Shown here: one piece after another, positions 20,035 through 31,012 of the stretch
Layout of the letters: each line of letters starts with the position of its first letter
Position numbering within the stretch: the first letter of the stretch is position 1
Assembly (NCBI GenBank): GCA_023268615.1
Contig: JALQUC010000006.1
Span: 1-53,237, forward strand
Direction: 5' to 3'
Origin: Candidatus Altimarinota bacterium
Lineage (GTDB): Bacteria; Patescibacteriota; Gracilibacteria; BD1-5; JAGOOR01
DNA length: 53,237 bases
Notes under the pieces: generated by a model
Told to the model about the DNA's origin: nothing
What the model saw: the letters and a program-made list of their open reading frames with translations, nothing else
The model's database searches: none
Program-made: the position numbers and the translations under genes

Positions 20035-20192
20035 AAATAAAAAGTAAAAAATAAAAAAAGAAAAGATAAAAGATTGTGGACTTTTATTTCTCAATGCGGG
20101 GATTATAGTGAGAGAGCCCGAATGTCAAACGAAAAACCACCTTTCTTCTCTTTTATCTTTTCTTTTTTCTCTTAGAAAATTCTTGGAATTTT

Positions 20193-21149
20193 CTACAACC
20201 ACTCCACCTCTATTCCCCTCCCTCTCACCAACTGAGTCCGAAAAGGCTCCAGAAAGGAGAGTAAATCTGGGCAGCGTACCAGTATTTTTTGTCGGTACTT
20301 CCCTGCTCTCTTTTCTACGAGGAGATGATCATATATCACCGTAGCATCTGGTGTGTTTTTCGCTGCTTCTATCATGGATGAAGCGGTGCTCGCAATCCTC
20401 TGTTTGACGAGATTTTCTGTTGTATCACTGATATAGATAGTCACCATTTGGGTAAATGGTGGGAGGTGAAATTGTTTTCGTTCTGCGACAGTATGTTGAA
20501 AAAATGACCGAAAATTACCACCCGTCACATCGGCGATAATCGGAAGTTTCGGAGAGCGGGTCTGGAGCACGATATCGCGTGATCGAGAAAAAAAATGACG
20601 AATCTGGTGGTAGAGGCTCTCCTCTATATCATAATCTGGAACAGCGAGGTCTGACTCGACGAGGAGAAATGCTGTGAGTCCGAGGTTTTCTATAGGGAGT
20701 GAAGAAATTTTCTGCGTTCAGATAAATATATCATATTCTGTGAGAGTTTTTGGTGTCACCTTCTGCAGATCTTCGATAAGGAGAATCCGTGCCTCTGGGA
20801 ACAACTCTCGGACGCTGACATCCACTGACTGGACACGGATACCACCCTGAACGAGATGATACGAACCACATTTGGGACATTTCTCTGGTATAGTGCCCTT
20901 TGCTTCACAAAAATGACAGAGGAGGCAATTCTCTGGTCGGAGATGAACGCGCATCATGAGGTCACATGATGGACAACGAGCTGCCCAACCACAATCACGA
21001 CAGACGAGCGTACTCATAGCACCACGACGATTGAGGGAGAGGAGGATTTTTTCTCATTTTGCCAGCACTTCCCCCATTCTCTCAAAAAGAACCTCCGATA
21101 TGAGAGGTTTGACCGGGCGAACTTGGTTCATGTCTATGACGGTGATCAT
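20193..21149 (-). CDS. priA: Shortened PriA: zinc-binding and helicase lobe 2 only
   Basis: 318 aa from the ATG at 21149 to the TAG at 20193-20195. The visible parts match the C-terminal half of the replication-restart helicase PriA: LLSLNRRGAMSTLVCRDCGW, the paired zinc motifs (CRDC, CPSC, CHFC, CPKC), then IRVQSVDVSVRELFP, LTEYDIFIGTQK (TGA as Gly) and FHLPPFTQM. The DNA-binding N-terminus and helicase lobe 1 with Walker A/B are absent. nrdR occupies the upstream DNA and overlaps the start by 16 nt, so the missing half is not nearby. It may be reduced or work with a partner encoded elsewhere. Confidence 0.88.
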
Positions 21150-21595
21150 TCTTCGAATTCTTCGAGGATAAACTTCACGAAATCACTATGACTCTCAAAA
21201 TGATTATATACAGAGGCAAATCGCAAACAGGCTACTTCGTCGATATCCTTGAGCTTATGAAGGACATCCTTTCCTATTCGTTTTGAGGTAACGCCAGTTT
21301 TATTTTCTGCCCATTCTATCTCCAGAGTATTCAGCATGGATTCTATTTTCTCGGGTGGGATATTTCGCTTGTTGCAGGCCTTGAGAATTGAAGTCTCCAA
21401 TTTTGAACGATTATAGAGTTCTTTTTTTCCTCCTGTTTTTGATACAAAGAAACTCACGAATTCCATCCTCTCAAATGTCGTAAATCTGGCGCCACAAGAC
21501 TCGCACTCACGACGACGACGAATAGAAAGTCCGTCCTCAGAAAGACGAGAATCTATGACACGGGTTTCGAGATTTTTACATTTGGGACAACGCAT
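21134..21595 (-). CDS. nrdR: Transcriptional repressor NrdR
   Basis: 153 aa. Zinc ribbon (MRCPKCKNLETRVIDSR ... CESCGARFTTFER) plus an ATP-cone (KKELYNRSKLETSILKACNK), the standard architecture of the ATP/dATP-sensing repressor of ribonucleotide reductase genes. A TGA at 21146-21148 is read through, so the gene ends at the TAG at 21134-21136 and overlaps priA. Paired NrdR-like boxes lie upstream of nrdD in this window (14156-14203). Confidence 0.96.
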
Positions 21596-21636
21596 GCGGA
21601 GATATTAGAGAAAAACGGTAAAAAGTAAAAGTGAGA

Positions 21637-22605
21637 TTAAGGAATGAGCTTCATAAAATTTTCTTTTCCGAATTCGTGGAATTTCTCCAAAGCAGCGTAA
21701 TATCTCATAATTCATTCACCATAATTTTCCATATCCAGGCCACTTTCTGGAATGTAGGGAGCCAAAACAATATTGAGCATGCGACATTCGATACATCAAA
21801 AAAGACACTTTTTCTCATTCAAAGTTAATTTTCTCACAGATTCATATCAGCGTAGATATTCAGTCACACCTTCGGGGTGCCAAAAGTGGTGAAAGCACCA
21901 AGAAAAAAGTGAAATAGCTATCTCCTGAGCAACAGATCCCAGTAGAAAATCAGAAAAATCTATGAAATAGAGTTCGTCATTTTTAAAAATAATATTATTG
22001 CTATGCAAATCATTATGAATGAGCTGTGTGGGTAATTTTTCAAATGTAGACTGAATCTCATCTATATCTGTCCAAACTTGTCACAATAACACAGGATCTG
22101 CATAATCAGGTACATAAGTGCGGAGTTCTAGATGTCTAAAAATATATTTCAAATCGTATACATGAGTTTCTGGAATCAGATATTTTCCAGATATTTGTGC
22201 AAGATTTTGATTGAGGGTTGCAATGCTCTGTCACAACAAAAATAACATGTCATCACTCAGAGGCTTATCTCGATACTTCGTACCATCTATGTATTCCATC
22301 AATATTACCTCTTTTTCTCACGGACCAATAATGATAGTTTCGCCATTTTGGGCGACGAATATCTCTGGTACATTGGATTTTAGTTCTCTCAAATGAATTA
22401 AAATACTTACCTCTGCATGAATTTCCTCGCTTTTATTTTTAAATCCTTCGAAAATTTTGAGTATATAATTAGCGCCCTTTGTTTCTATCAGAAAATTACT
22501 GTTCTCTATTCCCCCATCACAGAGAGAATACTGAATAATCTCCTTCTCGGGGAAATATTGGTGGAAGAGTCACTCGATAATGTTTTTGTCGTAATTTTGT
22601 TTCAT
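21637..22605 (-). CDS. APH/homoserine-kinase-like phosphotransferase
   Basis: 322 aa from the ATG at 22605 to the TAA at 21637-21639, with about seven TGA glycines. A protein-kinase-like fold of the aminoglycoside-phosphotransferase superfamily. The N-lobe has NSNFLIETKGANYILKIF, the hinge LMEYIDG, the catalytic loop QLIHNDLHSNNIIF and the metal-binding YFIDFSDF. The overall form resembles homoserine kinase type II or choline-kinase-like enzymes; the substrate cannot be told. It starts 3 nt after the MBL-fold gene and is cotranscribed with it. Confidence 0.88.
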
Positions 22606-22608
22606 AGT

Positions 22609-23241
22609 TTAGAACTCATGAGAATCTCCTTCCACCATCGGGATAAATTCTATACCATTTTCGGGAAGAATTTTTGAGGGAGCCATATGTGATCATCCGT
22701 ATCGGAAATGATCGTGGACTGGGAAGGCTACTTTTGGCTTGAGTTTGAGAGCATAATCAATAGCTTCGCCAATTTTTACCCAAGGACCAGAGACTGGGAG
22801 AGCCAATATCTCAACAGGACAGCCCGGATCAGTATAGGCATCTCAGGGATAGAAAAATCGGTTCTCAAACATAAATCCAGTATTTGCGGAATACGGAAGT
22901 GAGCTATGTATCTCGGCATGCTGCACTCCATATCCAGTCAAAATAATGCCCTCAAAATCAACCGTTTCTCAATTCTGTATCGTGATGTGGGAAATATTTT
23001 CTTGGGTTAAGAGCTCAGCCACAGAAGTATTGGCAAAAATCTGCACTTCGGGATTTTTCTCGAGAAGTGTGCGAAGAGAATCGAGATGGTAATGATCCGA
23101 GTGTTCGTGTGTGAAGAGGACTGCGTCAATATTTTCGAGCTTGGTGTGTGCCTCGACGGTGAAACACCCTGGATCGGTCAGGAGTCTTTTTCCTTTTGTT
23201 TCTACGAGCAAGCAACAATGTCAGAGTTTGGTAATTTTCAT
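22609..23241 (-). CDS. MBL-fold metal-dependent hydrolase (UlaG/YtkL-like)
   Basis: 210 aa from the ATG at 23241 to the TAA at 22609-22611. Metallo-beta-lactamase fold: MKITKLGHCCLLVETKGKRL, LTDPG, the metal motif THEHSDHYH (His45, His47, Asp49, His50), YPGDAYTDPG and VAFPVHDHF. TGA encodes the Gly in KLGHCC (23221-23223), a position normally Gly in this family. Function is unknown beyond hydrolase. Followed by the kinase-like gene with a 3-nt gap. Confidence 0.9.
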
Positions 23242-23285
23242 ATAGTAATTTAAAAAATAATTCCGCAATTATTCATTCTTCATTA

Positions 23286-24461
23286 TTAATTTTTCATTGC
23301 GAGAGTTGATTCTATAAATTCAAACATCTCTCGCTCGAATCTCTGTTCAGAAAAACTCGCTCCGTGCTCACGAATAAAATCATGATTCCACTCGATATCA
23401 TCCATTCTCTGGAGAGCAGTCGCGAGAGAAGCAGGAGCCTGCTCAGAGAAGAGAAGCCCTGTCTGCCCATGAATGACTGTCTCCGTCGCACCACCCTCAC
23501 CATACGCGATCACAGGAGCTCCGTGTACCATCGCCTCGAGTGCTACGATGCCGAAGTCTTCTTCCTGAGGCATGATAAACCCCTTCGCTCATTCGAGCGC
23601 ACGAGATACCTCAGCATCAGGAGCATCAAAAATCCACTCAATCGTCGGACCCGATATTTTCTGCAGTCTCTCGGATTCTGCATTTCTCGTATTAGTAAAT
23701 ATACGGAGTGGGTAACCGAGCTCATTGCACGCCTCGATAGCGAGATCGAATCGCTTATAAGGAACGATACGCCCGAGACAGACGAAGTAGTTCGTGTTTA
23801 ATTTGTTTGATTCGTTTTGTTCGTTTAATTCGTTAAAAATCCTTCATTTTTCATTGTTCATTATTCATTGTTCATTTGAATTATAGAAAGGATAAACAAC
23901 CACACTTTCTCGATTATAAAAATCTGCAATTCTGGCCTGTGTCGTGGCAGAATTGGCTATAAATATATCTGGTCTCTGAGCCGCTCTATAATCCCATTTT
24001 TTCATGACCTTGAAAGCTACAGGAATCACGAGCTTTGCGAGCCAATTGAGGGCTCAGAACTCGAGAAAGCTCCTATAGGCATCGCTATGGCTCCAGAGAT
24101 AGCGCGTCGGTGTGTGACAATAGCAGACATGCTTGGTTTTTCAATTTGTGTGAATACCCTTTGCTTCTGCAGAACTCGAGCTGATGACTATATCGTATTT
24201 TCGGAAATTGAAGCTCCAAAACGCGAGAGGGCGCAAGAGCATACAGAGCTTGTGACGGCGATTGAGAAATGGGAGATAATGAATAAAGCTCTTATGTATT
24301 TTTCTTCATTTGAAAAATTCTGGTCGAGTCGGGAAAAACACGCTCGTATAGATATCCGCCTCAGGGTACATCTTCATGAGCTTCACAAACACCCTCTCTG
24401 CCCCACCCCAGTGAGTGATCCAATCGGCGACGAGTGCTATTTTTTTCTGGTTTCCGTTCAT
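23286..24461 (-). CDS. GT4-family glycosyltransferase
   Basis: 391 aa from the ATG at 24461 to the TAA at 23286-23288. GT-B fold: N-terminal domain with LVADWITHWGGAERVFVKLM and KHVCYCHTPTRYLW, then C-terminal LGRIVPYKRFDLAIEA, FIMPQEEDFGIVALEAMVHG and PVIAYGEGGATETV, the EX7E region of GT4 enzymes. Probable role in surface polysaccharide synthesis. Between the two domains an insertion of about 30 residues (starting NSNEQGIMNNEKGRIF, then NELNEQNESNKLN) is encoded by two dispersed repeats at 23796-23877, in frame through TGA codons. The gene's stop lies in another copy of family A. Confidence 0.93.
23796..23877 (-). repeat. Repeat families B and A side by side inside a glycosyltransferase gene
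   Basis: Family B (plus strand TTTGATTCGTTTTGTTCGTT, 23796-23835) directly joins family A (TTCATTTTTCATTGTTCATT, 23843-23877). In the gene's frame they encode NELNEQNESNKLN and NEQGIMNNEKG, in the linker between the two GT-B domains. Confidence 0.85.
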
Positions 24462-24510
24462 AAGTATAGAGATAGTATATTGTATAATGAATATCATCAA
24501 AATCCTATAT

Positions 24511-24540
24511 TTTGTACTTTGTATTTTGCCTTTTGTACCG
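24511..24540. repeat. Dispersed repeat family C, copy 2 (upstream of metG)
   Basis: TATTTTGTACTTTGTATTTT and CCTTTTGTAC in the 98-nt divergent intergenic region between the glycosyltransferase and metG. Confidence 0.65.
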
Positions 24541-24559
24541 AGACAATATAATAGCGCTC

Positions 24560-26110
24560 ATGTCCAAAAAACTCATCACAACAGCCATTCCCTATATGAA
24601 TGGTGTACCACATATCGGTCATGCCCTCGAAGTCATCCTCACCGATGTCATCGCTCGTGGCTATCGTCTGCTAGGAGAGGAAGTGTTTTTCCTCACAGGT
24701 GCAGATGAACACGGGAGCAAGATACTCAAAACTGCAGAAACAGCTGGACGAGATGTCATGGATATGCTCGATGAAAATGTGCGTCATTTTCAGGATATGA
24801 ACACGGCTCTCTCTATCTCAAACGATGGCTATATCCGTACAACGGACAAAGAAAAGCACTGGCCAGTCGTCCAAGCGCTCTGGATGAGAATGTATAATAA
24901 TATAGATCCAGAAACATGAGAACGAGATATCTACAAAAAAACCTACGCTGGATATTACTGTGACCGTGAAGAGCGATTTGTGACGGAGGAAGAACTCGAT
25001 GAAAATAAATGTCTCAAGGAAGGTGGAGCTCCTACCCGTTGGACCGAAGATGAGAATTATTTCTTCCGACTCAGCAGATACAGCGACACCATCAAAGAAA
25101 AACTCATGAATGGTGAAGTCAAAATCACCCCAGAATTTAGACAAAATGAGATGATAGCGATGATCGGTGACGGCCTCGAAGATGTCAGCTTTTCTCGGAC
25201 AAAAAAACAGCTCACCTGGGGTATTCCTGTGCCAAATGATTCAGACCATGTGATGTATGTCTGGTGTGATGCACTCACGAACTACTTATCGTGAAGTCCT
25301 TTTTTTGAAGAGCAAAGAGCAAAGAGCAAAGAGCAAAATGAAGGAATCGAGAATTTGTTTAAAAACTGGAATTGTGAACTCCATGTCATCGGAAAGGATA
25401 TTGCACGATTTCACTGTCTGACCTGGATAGGCATGCTGTTATCTGGATGAATCAATCTACCAAAAAATATCCTCGTACATGGATTCGTGAATGATAAAGA
25501 TGGTGCAAAAATGAGTAAATCTGTCGGCAATGTCATCGATCCACACGCTATGATAGCAGAATATGGCTCAGATACTGTGCGTCTCTATATGACGAGTGAA
25601 GTGGGAGTCGGACAAGATCTCAACTTCAGCGATGAACGAATCAGATCAATACACAACGATGTCCTGGCAAATAACTACGGAAACCTCGTTAATCGGGTTA
25701 TTTCGTTGTGGATTGCACACAGAGATAAAGAACCTACACCTGCTTCATTAGAAAGAAAAGGCATAGGAGGCTTAAAAATATTTAGCACAAGGTATTTAGA
25801 TGCGCTAAAAACTAATAACACTCAGTGAATGTTTGCAGTCATCCAGGAACTTCTCAACGACGCAAATATTATGCTCAATACCACCGAACCATGGAAGAAG
25901 CAGGGTGAAGAGAAAAGCAACATCCTGATCGATTGAATCAGCTATGTCTACTACATCACACACATGCTCTCCCCTTTTATCCCCAAAGCCACGAGCAAAG
26001 TGATGAAGGCAATGGGAATAAAAGAAGGTACAACGCTCGATGATCCAATTTCAATAGACCTCAATACCATAACTAAACCAGAGATATTGTTTGAGAAGAA
26101 ATTCTCATAA
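24560..26110 (+). CDS. metG: Methionyl-tRNA synthetase
   Basis: 516 aa from ATG (MSKKLITTAIPYMNGVPHIG) to the TAA at 26108-26110, crossing five TGAs. Class I signature PHIGH (HIGH-type, residues 17-21), GADEHGSKI, then KMSKSVGNVIDP around residue 317 and the anticodon domain (TEPWKKQ). The zinc knuckle is reduced (YYCDREERFV). TGA supplies the Gly before INLPKNILVHGF. An in-frame insertion from AGAGCAAAGAGCAAAGAGCA at about 25310-25337 adds EEQRAKSKEQNEG in a surface region before the last catalytic segment. Confidence 0.96.
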
Positions 26111-26171
26111 TTTTCTTTTTTTATTATTCTCTATTTCTTGTGAAAGAGAGAAAACCTTCTATGATGTTTTT

Positions 26172-27578
26172 GTGAAATCTATAACTACACAAGACCTCCC
26201 TATCATAATTCAATGAGGTATGGGAGTCAACATATCAAATTCCTACCTTGCGAGGACCGTGTCAGGTCATAGTAAGCCTGGGAAAGAAACTCTCGGAACT
26301 GTCTCAGGGACAGCGGCTGAGAGAGTGGTAGCACGGATACTTCAGTGAGGATGAGATGAAGCTGATGCTGTCATACATGCCCTTGATGATTTTCCGCATC
26401 CAGATGCCTCTGCTGGAGTAATCAAAAAATACCACAATAAAATAGCAAACATACCTTTCTTTACGCTCAATCCATCCAGAGAACTCTTAGAACTCACTAT
26501 CTGTGCAAATTATGCTCTTGTCAAACTTGCTCAACAATGACACAAGAATTCAGTGAGTGTGAACTATCTCGAAAAGATAAGTATGCCTCACCTGGCTTCT
26601 ATCTACGGAGTGATGCTTGCTGGTGGGGATTATATAACTATGTGAGCAGGGATACCTATTGGAATTCCTGCAATATTTCAGGATTTTTTGGAAGGAAAAG
26701 AAGGAAAATATACCATACCGGTCTCTGGATCAAAAGGAGGATATACGATGCGATTCAACCCAAAAGACCTATTCGGTGATAAAACGCCAGACATGAAAGC
26801 TCCTCATTTTTTACCAATCGTTTCCACAGATACCCTAGCAACAATACTCAGCAAAAAAATACCTGGATGAATCACAGGTTTCATAGTAGAAACGCCTCAG
26901 GCAGGTGGACACAATGCTCCTCCAAGAGGTGGTAAAAGTGAGTATGGGGAGAGGGATACTATCAATTTTGACCGCATGAGAGACATCTGACTTCCCTATT
27001 GGTTAGCAGGCTCGTATGCTTCTCCTGAATGACTCAAAAAAGCACATAATCTTGGTGCAGTTGGTATTCAGGCAGGATCAATTTTTGCTCTTTCAGAAGA
27101 ATCTGGTATGAGACCTGACCTCCGAACAAAAATATTAGAAATGGCATACAACGGGGAACTCACAGTCGCAACCGATTGGCACGCTTCTCCAACTGGTTTC
27201 CCTTTTAAGGTCGCACAAGTACCCTGAACCTTGTCAGATGATACTCTCTATACGACCAGGACTCGAATGTGTAATGAGTGAGTACTGAGAGTTGCTTTCG
27301 AGAGACAGGACGGTACGATAGGATATAGATGCCCCGGAGAACCTACAGCAGTATATAAGATAAAATGAGGTGATTCTGATGATACTCATGGTGTAAAATG
27401 TCTCTGTAATGGTCTGATGGGAACTGCAGGGTTGAAAGATGAAATTCCAATAGTCACTCTTGGAGACACGGTTCGAGAATTTGTCATGGCACTACTCTCA
27501 GAACCTGATGACTCTTATTCAGCTTGTCAAGCTATTGACTACATATTTTGAAACTCTTCTCCAGCTTCTTCTCAATAA
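26172..27578 (+). CDS. Nitronate monooxygenase-like FMN TIM-barrel enzyme
   Basis: 468 aa, visible only with UGA as Gly (a dozen or so TGAs). GTG start chosen at 26172 because it gives the family N-terminus (MKSITTQDLPIIIQGGMGVN); no ATG is available in frame. Motifs: IQGGMGVNIS (flavin phosphate loop), LAGGDYITMGAGIPIGIP, GFIVETPQAGGHNAPPRGG, LPYWLAGSYASPEG and GAVGIQAGSIFALSEESG. This is the 2-nitropropane dioxygenase/NMO fold. The C-terminal part (TRTRMCNEGVLRVAFERQ) is longer than in short NMOs. The substrate is unknown. It follows metG by 61 nt and may be cotranscribed. Confidence 0.88.
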
Positions 27579-27783
27579 TCCAATATCCATTTAGAGAAAA
27601 TTCTCATCTCCAAAAATAGCAATTTTATGGTAAATGGTAGGAGTTGCTACACTTTTTCACAAAAAAATCTCCAACGAATTGAAGATTTAATGGTGGACCG
27701 GAACGAGATTCACGCCGAGCGAGCGAGGATGAAGTGAATCGAAGTAAGTGGCAATGGCGTCCACTGCTGACATAATGTATATT

Positions 27784-27859
27784 TGGTGGACCCACCTGGG
27801 ATCGAACCAGGGACCAATCGGTTATGAGCCGACTGCTCTAACCCCTGAGCTATAGGTCC
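27784..27859 (-). tRNA. tRNA with CAU anticodon (elongator Met or Ile2)
   Basis: 76 nt including an encoded CCA. It has a 7-bp acceptor stem GGACCTA/TGGGTCC (one mispair), D-arm TAGCTCAGGGGTTAGAGCA, anticodon stem-loop CGGCTCATAACCG and T-arm CCTGGTTCGATCCCAGG. CAU fits elongator Met or, after lysidine modification, Ile2. The TTGGTC variable loop slightly favours Ile2. A 9-nt copy of its 3' end (TGGTGGACC) at 27692-27700 is probably incidental. Confidence 0.92.
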
Positions 27860-27963
27860 ATAAAATGCTAGGAAAAGTAAAAGAAGAAGTAAAAGAGCGG
27901 AATTGTGTAATAATCCTGTGTTTTTCTTTTTCTTTTGTCTTTTTCTGTTCGCCAAAAGCGAAC

Positions 27964-27988
27964 TGGCGGTGAGTGAGGGATTTGAACC
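27964..27988 (-). repeat. 25-nt duplicated 3' end of the tRNA-Ser gene
   Basis: TGGCGGTGAGTGAGGGATTT plus GAACC repeats exactly the 3' terminus (CCA, acceptor, T-arm half) of the tRNA-Ser gene 87 bp away (28051-28075). The DNA between contains a near-palindrome (ATGCCCGCAGGCAT, 27994-28007). It does not fold as a tRNA. Such 3'-end copies arise from integration or recombination at tRNA genes. Confidence 0.75.
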
Positions 27989-28050
27989 GGAGATATGCCC
28001 GCAGGCATGTCGAGTGGTAATGGGTTCAATTCTCCTGACTGTCAAAATTC

Positions 28051-28144
28051 TGGCGGTGAGTGAGGGATTTGAACCCTCGCGGCGGCTTTTGGCCACCCTA
28101 CAGGATTAGCAATCCCGCCCCTTCAGCCACTTGGGTAACTCACC
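28051..28144 (-). tRNA. tRNA-Ser (GCU anticodon)
   Basis: 94 nt with encoded CCA. Acceptor stem GGTGAGT/ACTCACC, anticodon stem-loop GGGATTGCTAATCCTG, a long variable arm (GGTGGCCAAAAGCCGCC region) as in class II tRNAs and T-arm GAGGGTTCAAATCCCTC. GCU reads AGU/AGC serine codons. Confidence 0.95.
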
Positions 28145-28221
28145 GTGTGAGAGGGATTGTAGATAATTTTTGCAAAATGCAAAACAAGTACAAGGAAAAG
28201 AAAAAGTAAAAGAGTGGATTT

Positions 28222-28740
28222 TTAACTAATTTCATTCTCGTCATTGTCTGCGTACTGGTCTGTTTCAAAGCCTCCATCCTCTTCATTTTCTTCATTTCAC
28301 AAACGAAGCTCATCCTCTTCCCCGTCTTCATCAAATCCCATATCAACCATATTTTCTTCTTCTTGTTTCTTTTCTTGTAGAAAACTCACCAGCATATCCT
28401 GCTCAGACTCAGAGAGATCATCACCAAAATCAGCAGCATAATCTCGTATCTCCGTAGGCTCATGCTGGAGAAATTGCCAGATAATGAGTCATGGCTGATC
28501 GTACCTGTGCAAGAGGAGATTATTGAGGCGAACGAGGGACCGACGAACTGTGGGATCGGCATCATCGTAGTATGGGATATTTGCGACGAGATGGAGGTGG
28601 ACATCTTCTTCGTGAATTCTGTGTGCTTTTTGTGTTTCCTCCGCGATTCTCTGCTTTTCTACTGCATAATAATCATCTGTCTCAACAGCATCATTTTGTG
28701 TGTTCTCCGGTAGACTCTTTTTAGCTCTTTTTGTTGTCAT
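28222..28740 (-). CDS. Acidic hypothetical protein
   Basis: 172 aa from the ATG at 28740 to the TAA at 28222-28224, through a TGA at 28489-28491 (and one near 28299). The N-terminal part is charged and helical (EKQRIAEETQKAHRIHEEDV). A middle part has aromatic residues (YYDDADPTVRRSLVRLNNLL). The C-terminal about 50 residues are strongly acidic (EEENMVDMGFDEDGEEDEL). Not recognised. It is divergent from recG with 101 nt between, which contain a family C repeat. Confidence 0.75.
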
Positions 28741-28800
28741 AGGGAGGAAAAGTACTACAATTTTACCAATGAAATAGGAGTTTTCAATCTAATCCTCTGT

Positions 28801-28832
28801 TTTATACTTTGTACTTTGTCTTTTGTATTTAT
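28801..28832. repeat. Dispersed repeat family C, copy 3 (upstream of recG)
   Basis: TTTATACTTTGTACTTTGTC and TTTTGTATTT, ten bases before the recG start. Confidence 0.7.
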
Positions 28833-28841
28833 AAATAGTAA

Positions 28842-30899
28842 ATGAAGCTCACAAAAACTCTCCTCAGAACGACCGACAGCTATATCCAGAGGCTGGCTCG
28901 AGGGGGTATAGAGACTGTGGAGGATTTGCTCCTCTTTTTCCCTCGTGATATCGAGAATACTGCTGATGTCCTCGACAGCTTTGCCTATGTGAATATCCGA
29001 GAAAAAAACACCATCAAGGTCACACTCATTAATGTCATTCAGGAGCGGACTCGATTTCAGAAAAATCTCACAAAATTTCTCATATCAGATAAGAATGGCA
29101 TGTCCTCGGAGTGTGTCTTTTTTCGGACTCCTTTTTTCAAACAACCAATCAAGCCAGGAGATACTATCATCGTCCATGGGAAGCCAAAATACGAATACGG
29201 AAAACTCTCATTCCCCCAGCCTGATATAGAGCTCTTTGACGAGAAGAGGCAGGCCTATCTCCCGATATATACAGAAATCCAGGGCATCAATACCAAGTGG
29301 TTCCGTGAGAAAATACCGCTCCTCTTTGAATACCTCAAATACATACCTGAGATACTGCCTGAGGAAATACAAGAAGTCCGCAAACATCGCCCTCGTACGA
29401 CCAATATCCGAGCACTTCATGCGCCAGAGACCCTCGAGACCTACGAGCTCGCAAAGCATGAACTAGCTTATGAAGAACTCTTTGAACTCCAATACAAGGC
29501 TCTGCAAAGGAAGAAAATCATCCAAGAAGCGAGTATAGGTCATGTGAAGTGAATACCGCTCGATGCTGATTTTGTCAGAGATGCTCTCGAGAAACTCCCT
29601 TTTCCCCTCACAAGCCACCAAAAAATCACCCTCTTTGAGATTCTCAAGGATATGGAAAAGGATATCTGTATGCAGAGACTTCTTCAGGGCGATGTCGGTA
29701 CAGGGAAAACTATTGTCGCATTTCTCTCGCTCATTCACTGGATACAGGGAACTGGCTGACAGGTCGCCTATATGGCACCGACGACTATCCTCGCGACACA
29801 AGTGGCAAAAAAACTCGCCCAATTTCTCGAACCATACGGCATCAGCTCAGCACTCCTGTTCTGAAGCCTCAAGGCAAAAGAAAAAAAGGAAATCAAATCA
29901 GCACTTCAGTCAGGAGAGCTCTCTGTCGTCGTAGGAACGCATGCACTCATATCGGAGGATACGCATTTCCGTCATCTCTCGTATGTCATCATCGATGAAC
30001 AGCACCGATTTGGCGTCGAACAACGAGAAAAGCTCACGGAGTATGTTTCTCGAGTTTCCAGTTCAGAGTTTCAAGTTTTAAGCCTTGCTAACAACGGAGA
30101 AGACATCGCCGGTACTGAAAACTCAAAACTCAAAACTCAAAACTATTCCCACAGAATCGTCCCCCATGTCCTCATGATGACGGCGACACCAATCCCGCGG
30201 ACACTCTCTATGGCGCTGTACGGTAATCAGGATATCTCTATCATCCGTGAATACCCAGCGAACAGGAAACCAATTACGACGAAAATCGTCACTCCAAATC
30301 ATGCTCATGAGGCCTATGCATGGATCGAATCACAGATTCAGCTCTGACATCAGGTCTACTGGATATCTCCTCTCGTGGAAGGAAGTGAAAAAATCGATGC
30401 GGTCTCCGTCCATGAAACAGCAGAAAAACTCGGTATGCTCTTTCCCGAGAGAACCATAGGAATACTGCACTGACGCATGTCAGCAGATGAAAAGGATACC
30501 ATAATGAAAGACTTCATCGCTGGTCACTACGATATCCTGTCCTCGACTTCGGTCGTAGAGGTAGGTGTCGACAATCCCAATGCAACGGTTGTATGCATAG
30601 AAAATGCAGAACGATTCGGACTCTCACAGCTCCATCAATTCCGAGGTCGTGTGGGTCGTGGAGAAGCTCAGTCATACTGCTATCTCCTCTCGGACAATGC
30701 CAATGCCGATCGACTGAGAGCGCTCGAGAAGACCAATGATGGATTTGAGATATCAGAGATAGATATGCAGCTCAGAGGGCCAGGAGAAGTCTACGGAGTG
30801 CGTCAATCAGGCGTTCCAGACCTGAAACTCGCCTCTATCATGGATCTCGAGAAAATCTATGAAATACGCAAGGATATAGAGCAATATCTCGGAAAATAG
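28842..30899 (+). CDS. recG: ATP-dependent DNA helicase RecG
   Basis: 685 aa, about the family length. Branch-migrating helicase for stalled forks and recombination. The N-terminal wedge domain has [17 protein letters not shown]; Walker A is [12 protein letters not shown]; then [10 protein letters not shown], the [10 protein letters not shown] box, [37 protein letters not shown] and [23 protein letters not shown] encodes the conserved Gly in [14 protein letters not shown] (29862-29864). Between LTEYV and [10 protein letters not shown] lies an insertion of about 32 residues encoded by repeat family D (30052-30151), absent from normal RecG. Confidence 0.97.
30040..30151 (+). repeat. Hairpin-like repeat family D inserted in frame in recG
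   Basis: Left arm CAGAGTTTCAAGTTTTAAGC and right arm AAACTCAAAACTCAAAACTC can partly pair. In frame it reads SSSEFQVLS, a spacer, then [12 protein letters not shown] second copy in the nucleotidyltransferase gene (52905-52992) reads DSLKFKVLS, a spacer, then PELKTQNLKLKTLSH in the same frame. Confidence 0.82.
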
Positions 30900-31012
30900 A
30901 TACTACAACACTATTTTAGTATTTTGCAAGTTATTTTCCTGCTTTTTTTATAAGAAAGGAGTGGAAAAGAAGAAAAATGTATGGTACATTGCTTGTGTAT
31001 AAATAAATCTTT

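Noticed and set aside
27692-27700. Partial copy of the CAU-tRNA 3' end
   Set aside because: Only nine bases match (TGGTGGACC); too short to call a duplication.
27710-28096. Minus-strand ORF of 128 aa
   Set aside because: Runs through both tRNA genes and the tRNA-end duplication; no protein-like composition.
1249-30899. Calling gatA, pheT, metG, recG and others pseudogenes because of internal TGA
   Set aside because: The same stop codon only (TGA) interrupts them, often at invariant glycines, and the downstream parts stay conserved; code 25 explains all cases.
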